Origin: an uncultured Bacteroidia bacterium
GTDB taxonomy: Bacteria; Bacteroidota; Bacteroidia; NS11-12g; UBA955
Assembly (NCBI GenBank): GCA_943789135.1
Contig: CALSSY010000012.1
Span: 1-64,000 of the forward strand
Direction: 5' to 3'
DNA: 64,000 nucleotides
Shown in pieces: positions 19,635 through 28,613 of the stretch (position 1 is its first letter; the number at the start of each line of letters is the position of its first letter). The translations under genes and the position numbers were made by a program. The notes under the pieces are model-generated. The model was given only the letters and a program-made list of their open reading frames with translations. It was not told where the DNA came from and did not search any database.

Positions 19635-19693
19635 GTCGCAAAATGTCAGTACTTGAGAAATCTCCACAAGGAAATGCGACAAAATTTCTTATT

Positions 19694-20687
19694 TCATCGA
19701 ATGAAATTCAGAGGAGCCGTCAGTTTGTTGTTCTGTAGAATACCAACACTTGCTGGTTCGAAATTAGACGTTCCAATTTCCTGGCGGCATCTGGAGCCAA
19801 ACAAACCCATTCCACCTTCTATATTGGAGTATTCCGCGGTTTTTTGTACAATCCCAATACTCGGCTCGTTTACAGATATGTAGTCGATTAAATTTTGACT
19901 ACCACCATAATATTCTACCGATACATGTTTGAATCTTCTTACAATAGCACGAGAGGTATCCATAGAAGATGCCAAAAACTGCATGAATGATTCTCTTTCG
20001 ATTTGATGCAAAACAGCGGCCGTTGTGTTCCGTTGAACAACATAATTGGTTATCACATTCCAGGTTAAATCTCGAGTTTGAATGAACGAGGTATCTTGGC
20101 GGTTAAATTCATCGATTTTTACCCGCATTTTAATATCATACGCATACGAATTCCATCCAGGGACATAGGATATCACTATAAATTTTGCGCCTAATGAGAA
20201 TGTCGGATTTGAACTTTTAAACGGAGCTTCGATACGTGCCTTCTTGAGCGTCCACGTAACTGCTTGTATTTTTTGCCCTGTCAATGAACTTTCTACCACG
20301 CAATTTATAGGGTTCATTTTCGAGAATGGGCTCGGTTGTTTTATACAAATAATTGGGATCTTGTGCAAAAACACCCGGTTGCTTGGGTATTTCATTTACG
20401 CGTTGCAATTCTATTAATTTCCCGCTGTTGATATGCAACAGAGTAACACGGGCATCTTTGAGAAACAAACTATCTGGATTTTGAGCTACTTTCAAGGCAT
20501 TCTCATTTTCATTTAAAAAAGCCTTATTCACTTTGATGTATTGTACAGAATCTAAAGGATCTAAAAGGCCATAAACTACCAGAATTTCTTTCCAATCGGC
20601 ATTGATATCTACTTCGTTATCGCACCCGCTCATACTAAATAGCAAACCCAGAGATACTACAACGCCCATTAAAAATTGCTTCTTCAT
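19694..20687 (-). CDS. Lipoprotein, DUF4249-like, one frameshift
   Basis: ATG 20687 begins a lipoprotein signal ending SMSGC (Cys22). After DINADWKEILVVYGLLDP come beta-rich stretches such as DSVQYIKVNKAFLN. Deleting one C at about 20305 (TTGCGTGG) joins LENEPYKL to VVESSLTGQKIQAVTW in the second frame. The second part ends with the pattern YSNIEGGMGLFGSR, which I associate with DUF4249-type outer-membrane lipoproteins of Bacteroidota; assignment by memory only. Restored length is ~330 residues. Such proteins often sit beside TonB-dependent receptors, but none is present here. The last ~20 residues may contain another shift. Confidence 0.6.
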
Positions 20688-20743
20688 AAAGTTGCAAAGG
20701 TATCTAAATAGCCTGAATAAGTTAAAAAAGCGAAATATGCTGC

Positions 20744-20783
20744 CAATATTTTGACAAAAATGCAGAGGTTATCCAAAATATTG
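20744..20783. repeat. Inverted repeat in front of panB
   Basis: CAATATTTTG (20744-20753) and CAAAATATTG (20774-20783) are a perfect 10-bp inverted repeat with a 20-bp spacer, ending 21 bp before the panB ATG in the divergent panB/lipoprotein gap. It could be an operator or overlapping promoters; no hairpin-type T-run is present. Confidence 0.5.
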
Positions 20784-20804
20784 TCAAATATTGCAGTATC
20801 AATT

Positions 20805-21629
20805 ATGAGTGTACACCGCGAAATTAAAAAAGTCACCACACACGTATTAAGCGAAATGAAATTGCGTGGAGAAAAAATATCCATGCTCACAGCATACGAT
20901 TACTCCACGGCAAAAATAATTGATGATGCAGGTATTGATGTAATTTTAGTAGGCGACAGTGCTTCTAATGTAATGGCCGGTCACGAAACAACCTTACCCA
21001 TTACGCTCGATCAAATGATTTATCACGCGAGCAGTGTTGTGCGAGCAATTGACCGCGCTTTAGTCGTTGTAGACCTCCCATTTGGAAGTTATCAAGGAAA
21101 CAGTAAAGAAGCGTTAAATTCTACGATAAGAATCATGAAAGAAAGCGGTGCCCACGCCATAAAAATGGAAGGTGGAGCCGAAATCATAGAAAGTATCCAA
21201 CGTATTTTAACTGCCGGTGTTCCGGTAATGGGTCATTTAGGACTTACGCCTCAAAGCATCTACAAATTTGGCACGTATACCGTTCGAGCAAAAGAAGAGG
21301 AAGAAGCAGAGAAACTTATCAAAGACAGTCAATTGTTGCAAGAAGCCGGCTGTTTCGCCTTGGTATTAGAAAAAATCCCTGCCAAATTAGCCAAGCGTGT
21401 CGCGGACAGAACCTACACATATTCCCGTTATCGGAATTGGTGCGGGCAATGGCGTCGACGGACAGGTTTTGGTACTTACACGATATGTTGGGCATCAACA
21501 AGCAGTTCAATCCCTAGATTCCTTGCGTCGTTACCTTAGACCTTATACGGTCAAATTAAAGGCGCCGTGGAACAATACATTACAGATGTCAAGAGCACGG
21601 ATTTCCCGAATGAGAAAGAACAGTATTAA
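20805..21629 (+). CDS. panB: 3-methyl-2-oxobutanoate hydroxymethyltransferase, frameshifts near the end
   Basis: PanB adds a hydroxymethyl group to 2-oxoisovalerate to give ketopantoate, the first committed step of pantothenate and CoA synthesis. ATG 20805 ([10 protein letters not shown]) is preferred over upstream codons. [29 protein letters not shown] with the Mg-binding Asp, AHAIKMEGG and GHLGLTPQ are intact to about 21400. Thereafter other frames supply [37 protein letters not shown] and FPNEKEQY before the stop at 21627-21629; at least three indels. Total ~274 residues is normal. The start codon has little SD-like sequence. Confidence 0.9.
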
Positions 21630-21735
21630 AAGGTGAATGATGTTTGGCAATGATTAAACGCGGCAATGTTGCCTGTGATCGACCGATAAAAAGGCGTCTG
21701 TAAGTTGACTACTAGGGAAAAGGACTCAATAAGCG

Positions 21736-21785
21736 GAACCAATAAAATTTGGTTCAATAGAAATTCTGAATGGCGAATCCATTCA
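21736..21785. other. Two small hairpins between convergent panB and zinc-ribbon genes
   Basis: GAACCAA-N6-TTGGTTC (21736-21755) and TGAATGG-CGAAT-CCATTCA (21767-21785) are perfect 7-bp stems in the 187-bp gap between convergent genes. Neither has a long T-run, so terminator function is only a guess. Confidence 0.4.
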
Positions 21786-21816
21786 CCATTCTTAATTCAT
21801 GAACTCTAGGTATTCA

Positions 21817-22618
21817 TTACTTTGTCGCCGTTAAGCGCATCTTACGGCGCGTTGGCTTCGCCTCTTTCTGCCGCATCGAAATGCGGCTATACCACTAATC
21901 TCCTGGTCCACCAATATGCGACCGCAATGCTCGCAGTCGGTAATCTTCATGTGTGCGCGGATGTCACTATGACGCTGTGGGGGAACCTTTGAGAAAGCAA
22001 CCTCCGCAAGATCCACGAACGATTGCAGCCACGGCTACTCCGTTCTTCATATTCTCACGAATACGGTGGTAGGCGCGGTTGTATCGCTCGTCTAAGTTTC
22101 TTTGCCGCGTTTTCACGTTCTTTATTCAACTTGTTGATCTCCTCTTCGTTCTCCTTCTCAATTTCAGCCAATTCTTTGCGCTTGAAATCGATATCGGCAC
22201 GACGAGAATCTAAAGCGCGTTGTGTTGATTCCAACACTTCGTTCTTCATTTCAATCTGACGTTGGTAATCTTTGATCTTTTTCTCAGCCGAAAGAATCTC
22301 CAATCCAGCGATTTCCTTTTCCTTATCAATAGCCTCATATTCGCGGTTATTCTTAATGTTGTTCATCTGATCGTCATACTTGGCGATTGCAGATTGGAAA
22401 TCTTTAATTGAATTCTTTTTTGCCGCAATTTGGGCATTGTACTCGGCAACTTCGCCTTGAATGTGCTGCAAGCGAGTTTCAAGACCGGCGATATCGTCTT
22501 CTAAATCGGCTACCTCCATGGGTAATTCACCTAAAACAGCACGCAATTCGTCTAACTTGTTATCGATTTGCTGCAATTTCCAAAGGTCTTGTAATTTTTT
22601 TTCAACGGTTACGTCCAT
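21817..22618 (-). CDS. Coiled-coil protein with C4-type zinc ribbon, frameshifts in the C-terminal half
   Basis: The first ~180 residues from ATG 22618 form one long coiled coil (KLQDLWKLQQIDNKLDELRAV and so on). In other frames the protein continues NRAYHRIRENMKNGVAVA, then GSCGGCFSKVPPQ and ITDCEHCGRILVD, the two CxxC knuckles of the DUF164/C4 zinc-ribbon family, and ends EEAKPTRRKMRLTATK with a stop at 21817-21819. At least two indels lie between 22060 and 21840. The function of the family is poorly defined; nucleic-acid-linked roles have been proposed. It starts 5 bp after the NIF3 gene, a pairing conserved in many Bacteroidota. Confidence 0.85.
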
Positions 22619-22623
22619 ATGGC

Positions 22624-23724
22624 TTATTTGTATTGTACTGGGTTGGTATTGGTTTGTGCAAAAATGGTTGCAAAATTAGGCAATTTTTCTGATATAATTT
22701 GATGGAAGATCTCAATAGTGTATTTTTCCGACTCATAATGACCAATATCACAGAGTAATAATTCGCCTTCGGCATCGAAGAACTCGTGGTATTTGATATC
22801 AGAAGTAACATAAGCATCTGCTGTTGATTTTGCCTTTTTAATCAAAAAGGACCCCGCTCCACCACAAACCGCAACCGTTTTAATTTTCTTATTCTTTGTT
22901 TTTGTGAATTTCACAAAACTCAATTCCATTTTATTTTTCAATAATTCCAAAAATGCATCAATATCGAGTTCATTCTCTAATTCACCGATTAAACCTGCCC
23001 CTATTTCCTGATGCTTGTTCTCCATTTTCACCAATTCATAGGCCACTTCCTCGTAGGGATGAGCCGCTAACATTGATCGAAGTACTCTATCTTTCAATGC
23101 ATCCGTTACAGTAACCTCAAATTTAATTTCTGGATCTTGATGTCTAACACCGATTTCACCTGTATGAGGATTAGCCCCCTCTATTGGGCGAAAACTCCCT
23201 TCACCCATTGTACTAAATCCACATTCATCGTAATTGCCAATTTTACCTGCCCCGGCTTGAAAAACTGCTTCTTTCACTTGTTCAAGATTCTCCTTGGGCA
23301 CATAAATGGAAAGTCTGAATAAACGACTTAACTGTGGGTCTAAGATTCTAGCATTATTCAAACCCAGCTTTTCTGCAATTTTAGCGTTGACACCATATTT
23401 AAGAACGTTGTCTAAATTGGTATGGATGGCATAAATAGCAATCCCATATTTAATCGCATTGATTACTGTTTTTTCTACATAATTATTTCCATTCAAGCGC
23501 TTCAGGCCTCCAAAAATTATTGGATGATGGGCTATTACCAAATCACAGCCCTGTATCCGAGCTTCTTCAATAATTTCGGGTGTACAGTCCAAACATAACA
23601 AGGCTTTTGAAACATAATCTTGAGCATTCCCCACCAACAATCCGCTATTATCGTAGGATTCTTGCCATTGAGACGGTGCAATTCCCTCAAAAACAGAGAT
23701 TAGGGATTGAATTTGTATTCGCAT
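22624..23724 (-). CDS. NIF3/YbgI-family dinuclear metal-centre protein
   Basis: From ATG 23724 the protein has 366 residues, the long form with a central inserted domain (about residues 130-230, CutA/PII-like: GVRHQDPEIKFEVTVTD, AAHPYEEVAYEL). Metal ligands of the NIF3 fold are visible: VIAHHPIIFGG and IHTNLDN in the N-terminal half, TSDIKYHEF and DIGHYESE at the C-terminus. Members form toroidal hexamers with two metals per subunit. GTP cyclohydrolase-like or phosphatase roles have been suggested but are not settled. The TTG/ATG options upstream (23763) would add 13 residues overlapping the divergent methyltransferase start, so 23724 is preferred. It is followed directly by the zinc-ribbon gene. 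Confidence 0.9.
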   Translation of the reverse strand: MRIQIQSLISVFEGIAPSQWQESYDNSGLLVGNAQDYVSKALLCLDCTPEIIEEARIQGCDLVIAHHPIIFGGLKRLNGNNYVEKTVINAIKYGIAIYAIHTNLDNVLKYGVNAKIAEKLGLNNARILDPQLSRLFRLSIYVPKENLEQVKEAVFQAGAGKIGNYDECGFSTMGEGSFRPIEGANPHTGEIGVRHQDPEIKFEVTVTDALKDRVLRSMLAAHPYEEVAYELVKMENKHQEIGAGLIGELENELDIDAFLELLKNKMELSFVKFTKTKNKKIKTVAVCGGAGSFLIKKAKSTADAYVTSDIKYHEFFDAEGELLLCDIGHYESEKYTIEIFHQIISEKLPNFATIFAQTNTNPVQYK

Positions 23725-23763
23725 TGATTCAAATTTCAGATAAATCTCTGACATTTGTGGCAA

Positions 23764-24930
23764 ATGCTCAAAAAAGCGATTCTAAAAAAAGGCAAGGAAG
23801 AAGCCATTGCACGCAAACACCCCTGGATTTTTTCTGGAGCCATTCAAGAAATTGAACCTTGCAACTCCGGAGATTTAATCGAAATTTTGGACCATAAAGG
23901 AAGGTTTTGCGGCATAGGCTATAGCGGTACAGGAAGCATTGCTTTGCGTATTCTTAGTTTTGAACCCGTTGAGATAAATACCCATTTTTGGGAGCAAAAA
24001 TTTCGTTCGAGTTTGCAATTAAGACAATCTCTAAACCTAGGATTAAACACCCCAACTAACGCCTACCGTCTCGTTCATGGAGAAGGCGATGGCATTTCTG
24101 GATTGATTGTTGACATTTACGAAAAGAATGCCGTGATACAGGCACATACCGATGGCATATTCGAGCAACTCGAATCCATTGCAGAGGCACTTAAAATCGT
24201 TATGGGGAATTCCCTCGAGCGTATTTATTCCAAAAGCAGGGCATCCATGCACGATAATGAAATTGAAGACCAATATCTTTTTGGAACCACAGGAACAGCA
24301 ATCGCAACGGAAAATGATATGAGGTTTCGCATTAATTGGGAGGAAGGACAAAAAACAGGTTTTTTCTTAGACCAAAGAGATAACCGAGCGCTTTTACGCA
24401 CCTATTCTGAGGGCAAGTCAGTACTTAATACCTTTTCTTATTCCGGAGGATTTTCAGTTGCTGCTTTAGCAGGTGGTGCGAACAAATGTATATCCGTAGA
24501 CATTTCTCAACACGCCATTGATTTAGCCAATGACAACATAGAATTGAATAAAATGCAGGACAGACACGAAGGGGTTTGTGCGGATGTATTGAAATATTTA
24601 GGGGAACAAACGTCCGATTATGACATTGTGGTATTAGATCCTCCCGCATTTGCCAAAAGTGTAAAGAAAAAACATGCGGCTACTATGGGTTATAAACGTT
24701 TGAATCAACTGGGTATTAATCGAGTAAAACCAGGTGGCCTCTTATTTACATTCAGTTGCTCTCAAGTTATCGATACACAACTTTTTGAACACACTGTAAG
24801 AGCCGCAGCCATTGAAAGCGGTCGTGAAGCTCAAATTCTACATAGACTTTCACAAGGACCCGATCATCCCGTAAATATTTTCCACCCTGAAGGTCATTAT
24901 TTAAAAGGATTGGTACTTAGAGTTAATTAA
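23764..24930 (+). CDS. rlmI: Class I rRNA large-subunit methyltransferase (RlmI-like)
   Basis: The 388-residue protein has an N-terminal PUA-like domain (residues 1-75, KHPWIFSGAIQEI), a middle domain with YRLVHGEGDGISGLIVD, and a SAM-dependent methyltransferase domain from about 190. The latter carries GQKTGFFLDQRDNR, LNTFSYSGGFSVAALAGG (SAM-binding), the D of SVDISQHAIDLA and the VLDPPAF catalytic motif. RlmI methylates cytosine 1962 (C5) of 23S rRNA in E. coli; the exact target here is inferred. It is divergent from NIF3 with a ~40-bp gap, and its stop abuts that of lptG on the other strand. The frame is intact. Confidence 0.9.
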   Translation: MLKKAILKKGKEEAIARKHPWIFSGAIQEIEPCNSGDLIEILDHKGRFCGIGYSGTGSIALRILSFEPVEINTHFWEQKFRSSLQLRQSLNLGLNTPTNAYRLVHGEGDGISGLIVDIYEKNAVIQAHTDGIFEQLESIAEALKIVMGNSLERIYSKSRASMHDNEIEDQYLFGTTGTAIATENDMRFRINWEEGQKTGFFLDQRDNRALLRTYSEGKSVLNTFSYSGGFSVAALAGGANKCISVDISQHAIDLANDNIELNKMQDRHEGVCADVLKYLGEQTSDYDIVVLDPPAFAKSVKKKHAATMGYKRLNQLGINRVKPGGLLFTFSCSQVIDTQLFEHTVRAAAIESGREAQILHRLSQGPDHPVNIFHPEGHYLKGLVLRVN

Positions 24931-26022
24931 TTATTTCTGAGCGAATCTGTAAAAAACCCAAGCAACTGGGATAAACACCAAATTAGGCATCCAAACCGCT
25001 ATCATAGGTGGCATTACATTTTTAACTCCCAGCGAGTTAAAATACTGACTAAAGAATAAAAAGAAAAGTATCACGAAAATACCAACAGCTAAGGAAACAC
25101 CAACTCCACCACGAGTCTTACGACCTGCTACTGAAATCCCTATCGCAATAAGAATAAAGGTGCTAAAGGGCGATGCATAACGTCTAAATCGTTCGGTTTG
25201 CAGTCCTGGAACATTGGGGGATCCGCGTTGCCTTTCTAACTTCGTGAATGCCTTCAATTCATTTTGATTCAAACTTTGGATATCTTCCAACCGAAAAAAG
25301 AAATTGGATGGATTAAAGGGTATTAATGTATCTAAGCTCGGAAGCGTTTTAACAATTTGATTTCCATTTGGCAAAAACTCTCTTTGGGTAACCTGGTCCA
25401 AATGCCAAGTTTTCTTTCTGCGATCCCAACGTATGAACCTTGCGAATAAAGAACTTTTCATCTCTACGCCATCATACGATTCGAGGGTTATTCCCATTCC
25501 TGTGCTATCGTGATTGGCGAAATATTCCATATACATGATAACGCCTGGTTTGATTTGGCGGTAAATGGAATTCCTGGTTTCATCCCAATAATTACGGAGG
25601 TACTTATACTCAAATTTTACCCGGTCTTTATCGGTAACTGGGATTACCCAAGCATTCAAAAAATAACTTCCCCAAGCAAGAAAAATGGCCACTATCATAT
25701 AGGGCCGAAAGATCCTCAATAAGGATACACCTCCCGCTAACATCGAAATAAACTCCGTTCTGCCCGCCAATCGGGAGGTCATATATAAGACCGAAATGAA
25801 AATAAATATCGGACTGAATGTATTTATCAGCGTAGGAATGAAACTCACATAGTACACCCCTACAATTTCTTTAAAGGGCGCATCGCGTTTTAGAAAATCA
25901 TCCAGTTTCTCTGCTACGTCGAAAACAATTATAATGACAATGAATAAAGAGATTGTAACAAAGAAGGTTTTGAGAAATTTCGACGCTATATAGCGATCCA
26001 ATATGTTCAAACCTTTTTTCAT
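24931..26022 (-). CDS. lptG: LptF/LptG-family permease (lipopolysaccharide export)
   Basis: The 363-residue protein has the six-helix layout of YjgP/YjgQ permeases: an N-terminal helix after LNILDRYIASKFLKTF, a helical hairpin at 50-120, a periplasmic jellyroll domain (residues ~135-265, with TWHLDQVTQREF) and three C-terminal helices. With LptB and LptC it moves LPS from the inner membrane into the Lpt bridge. Bacteroidota often carry one such gene next to tgt, as here (23-bp gap). Whether it is the LptF or LptG functional equivalent cannot be decided. Confidence 0.9.
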   Translation of the reverse strand: MKKGLNILDRYIASKFLKTFFVTISLFIVIIIVFDVAEKLDDFLKRDAPFKEIVGVYYVSFIPTLINTFSPIFIFISVLYMTSRLAGRTEFISMLAGGVSLLRIFRPYMIVAIFLAWGSYFLNAWVIPVTDKDRVKFEYKYLRNYWDETRNSIYRQIKPGVIMYMEYFANHDSTGMGITLESYDGVEMKSSLFARFIRWDRRKKTWHLDQVTQREFLPNGNQIVKTLPSLDTLIPFNPSNFFFRLEDIQSLNQNELKAFTKLERQRGSPNVPGLQTERFRRYASPFSTFILIAIGISVAGRKTRGGVGVSLAVGIFVILFFLFFSQYFNSLGVKNVMPPMIAVWMPNLVFIPVAWVFYRFAQK

Positions 26023-26045
26023 TTACAATCGTTGAGATAATTTCC

Positions 26046-27146
26046 TTACCATTTCGGCTTCCAACTGCTGAAGTCTCCCGCGATAATATGTGCACGAGCT
26101 TCACGAACCAACCAAAGATACAATTGTAGGTTCTGAATACTTGCAACTATGGGACCTAACATTTCATTGGCATGAAATAGATGGCGCATATATGCAAGTG
26201 AATAATCCGGTGTTAGCAACGGATCCAAAGGCGAGAATTCCCGCTCCCATTTTTTATTTCGAATATTGATAATCCCTTGCGTTGTGAAAATCATCCCGTT
26301 TCGAGCATTTCTTGTTGGCATCACACAGTCAAACATGTCGATTCCTCTATCAATACTCTCTAAGATATTTTCGGGTGTTCCAACGCCCATTAAATAGCGC
26401 GGTTTTGACTTTGGAAGTATGGCATTAACCTTTTCCGTCATGGCATACATGTCTTCATGCGGTTCTCCCACACTCAATCCCCCGATGGCATAACCACCTG
26501 CATCATGGGTACATATATATTCGGCGCTTTTTACTCTTAAATCTGGATAAACGCTACCTTGAACAATGGGGAATAATTCTTGATGATGACCATACAAAGG
26601 CTCCGTTTGATGATATTGTTTCATACAACGATCTAACCAGCGATGGGTCATATGCATACTGCGTTCGGCATATTCACGATCACACGGATAGGGCGTACAT
26701 TCATCAAAGGCCATAATGATATCCGCACCAAGAATCCGTTGTGTATCGATTACATTTTCAGGCGTAAATTGATGCTTTGACCCATCAATGTGGCTTTTAA
26801 ACATTGCACCTTCCTCAGAAATGTTACGTGTTTTAGATAACGAATATACCTGATAGCCCCCGCTATCGGTAAGCATAGGCCTTTTCCAGCCTGAAAATCC
26901 ATGAACACCACCAGCCTCTTTGATAATGTCCAAACCTGGACGCAAATAAAGGTGATACGTATTACCTAGTATTATTTCCGCATTAATGGTTTCTTCTAGT
27001 TCTTTTCTCGGAACAGCTTTTACACTAGCAGCGGTGCCTACTGGCATAAAAATTGGGGTTTTAATCTCTCCGTGATCGGTATGAATCACACCCGCACGCG
27101 CTTGAGATTTCTCGTCTGTCTTTTCTAATTTAAAATTAAATGGCAT
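26046..27146 (-). CDS. tgt: tRNA-guanine transglycosylase lacking the usual zinc ligands
   Basis: Tgt exchanges guanine-34 for preQ1 in queuosine tRNAs. The 366-residue protein has the family motifs: TPIFMPVGTAASVK, LTDSGGYQVYSL with the general-base Asp, MAFDECTPYP, the QGSVY and GGLSVGEP loops, and MFDCVMPTRNARNG with the nucleophile Asp. The C-terminal zinc site is abnormal. Where CxCxxC is expected before YSxAYxRHL, the text is SPLDPLLTPDYSLAYMRHL, and the fourth ligand His in the IHNL motif is Gln (ASIQNLQLYL). I recall other Bacteroidota Tgt proteins also lacking the cysteines but keeping the His. All catalytic residues remain, so activity is expected. It is co-transcribed with lptG. 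Confidence 0.93.
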   Translation of the reverse strand: MPFNFKLEKTDEKSQARAGVIHTDHGEIKTPIFMPVGTAASVKAVPRKELEETINAEIILGNTYHLYLRPGLDIIKEAGGVHGFSGWKRPMLTDSGGYQVYSLSKTRNISEEGAMFKSHIDGSKHQFTPENVIDTQRILGADIIMAFDECTPYPCDREYAERSMHMTHRWLDRCMKQYHQTEPLYGHHQELFPIVQGSVYPDLRVKSAEYICTHDAGGYAIGGLSVGEPHEDMYAMTEKVNAILPKSKPRYLMGVGTPENILESIDRGIDMFDCVMPTRNARNGMIFTTQGIINIRNKKWEREFSPLDPLLTPDYSLAYMRHLFHANEMLGPIVASIQNLQLYLWLVREARAHIIAGDFSSWKPKW

Positions 27147-27149
27147 GCC

Positions 27150-27842
27150 TCAATTTTGAGCCATCAATGTGATGGAAAATAAACGGGGAAATAATGCACT
27201 CATAGAACCCGAATAGTAACTGTCAGGAACACGAACCAATCCATTTGAGAAACCGTTTGACATCTTCAACTCAATAGATAAGTCAACATATTCCAATCGA
27301 AATTCAACACCTGCCCCAAACTCGTAATAATACGTATTCGCTCTTAGCGCTACAATAGGTTTGGTATCTCCAATAACCAACCCTTCATTACTTTGAAAAT
27401 CATGAGACCAACGCACACCACCTAATACAAAAAATCCTGTATTGTTAGGCATATCGGATCGGTATTTTAGCGTTAGAGGGATATCCAACGAAATGGTTTC
27501 TATTGTTAAAGTTTCTAATGGTTTATTAACCCAATTGAACTCTATATTTCGATTGTGTAATTGCAACATTGTTGCCATTTTCCACTCCCAATTTTTACGC
27601 ATTCTCATAGCCACAGTTCCGCCGAAACCACCGCCAATTTGAGATTGGGGATTTATTGATTTCAAAGAATCTGTTCGCATCCAAAAAGCAGGATGTAATT
27701 GCATTTTCATCATTGCCTGCGTACCGCTAAAGGCAATACCCCAAAAGAAACGTTTTCGTAAAATACGATTGGGATCCTTTGGAACAGCCGAAGCGGACTG
27801 AAACAAACAAAACAAAAGTGCTATGGTAATTATTTTACGCAA
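27150..27842 (-). CDS. porT: PorT-like outer-membrane beta-barrel protein (type IX secretion)
   Basis: A 230-residue protein with a signal peptide (cleaved after SASA, residue ~19) and alternating beta-strand text ending in an aromatic/hydrophobic strand (LFSITLMAQN), as in 8-stranded barrels. Placement next to ubiE and the pattern FFWGIAFSGTQ...GGGFGGTVAMR agree with the PorT/SprT family needed for T9SS secretion and gliding in Bacteroidota. This is from recall of the family and its neighbourhood, not from a search. It overlaps ubiE by 13 bp and is followed 3 bp later by tgt. A T9SS cargo protein is encoded at the right end of the window, so the system should be present. Confidence 0.7.
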   Translation of the reverse strand: MRKIITIALLFCLFQSASAVPKDPNRILRKRFFWGIAFSGTQAMMKMQLHPAFWMRTDSLKSINPQSQIGGGFGGTVAMRMRKNWEWKMATMLQLHNRNIEFNWVNKPLETLTIETISLDIPLTLKYRSDMPNNTGFFVLGGVRWSHDFQSNEGLVIGDTKPIVALRANTYYYEFGAGVEFRLEYVDLSIELKMSNGFSNGLVRVPDSYYSGSMSALFPRLFSITLMAQN

Positions 27843-28558
27843 TGATATAATGTTGCAATTCCAAAAGTAAGTCCTTTGTATGTAACGTTAGAATAGCCCG
27901 AAGATTTTGCCACGTTTACAAAGTCATCGCCCTCAGGGAAAACCGCCACGCTTTCAGGCAAATAGGTATAGGCAGTAGCATCTTTGCTAATCAAACGTCC
28001 CAAAGGTGGTAATATGTATTTGAAATAAAACCAATAAATAGCCGAAAAGATAGGATTTCTAGGTTTTGAGAATTCAAGAACAACCAAACTTCCACCGGTT
28101 TTTAAAACCCTTGCCATTTCTTTCATTCCCTTTTCTAAATTTTCAAAATTTCGAACTCCAAAACTTACGGTTATGGCCTCAAATGAACCATCTTCAAAGG
28201 GTAAATTCTCAGAATCGGCTTGTTGCAAAATGATTCTTTCGGTCAAGCCCAATTTTTCGAGTTTCACATCGCCCTTTGATAACATTCCCTTCGAAATATC
28301 GATACCGGTAATATGGGTTTCTGGAATTTCTGTCAATTCAATAGCCAAATCAGCAGTACCAGTCGCAACATCCAATATTTTCTTAGCGCCTGCTTTGGCA
28401 ATGATTCGACGTACTTTTTTACGCCATTGAACATCAATACCTAAAGAAAGTACTCGATTCAAAAAGTCGTAACGTCCAGAAATATTATCGAACATTTCCT
28501 CGACTTGTTGTTTCTTTGAAGCGTCGGAACGCGGATTGGGTTTTACTGTAGTGCTCAA
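27830..28558 (-). CDS. ubiE: Demethylmenaquinone methyltransferase
   Basis: The SAM-dependent enzyme makes menaquinone from demethylmenaquinone (the MenG role in menaquinone users). It has 242 residues with FDNISGRYDFLNRVLSLGID, the SAM motif ILDVATGTADLAIEL, GIDISKGML, SFGVRNFENLEKGMKEM and a C-terminal YTYLPESVAVFP. The family starts about 10 residues before KKQQVEEMFDN; the only candidate there is TTG 28558 (LSTTVKPNPRSD). An in-frame ATG at 28615 would overlap engB and its promoter region, so TTG is chosen. A TATATTTG -7 element (28568-28575) lies 9 bp upstream. It overlaps porT. Confidence 0.92.
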   Translation of the reverse strand: MSTTVKPNPRSDASKKQQVEEMFDNISGRYDFLNRVLSLGIDVQWRKKVRRIIAKAGAKKILDVATGTADLAIELTEIPETHITGIDISKGMLSKGDVKLEKLGLTERIILQQADSENLPFEDGSFEAITVSFGVRNFENLEKGMKEMARVLKTGGSLVVLEFSKPRNPIFSAIYWFYFKYILPPLGRLISKDATAYTYLPESVAVFPEGDDFVNVAKSSGYSNVTYKGLTFGIATLYHCVK

Positions 28559-28567
28559 AATGAACCG

Positions 28568-28575
28568 CAAATATA
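28568..28575 (-). promoter_or_regulatory. -7 promoter element (TATATTTG) for ubiE-porT-tgt-lptG
   Basis: TATATTTG on the minus strand lies 9 bp upstream of the TTG start of ubiE, in the short divergent gap with engB. It is a motif match; no clean -33 TTTG is seen. Confidence 0.45.
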
Positions 28576-28613
28576 CACCATAAGTTTCGGCACACCTATA
28601 AGGAGTAAGCACC

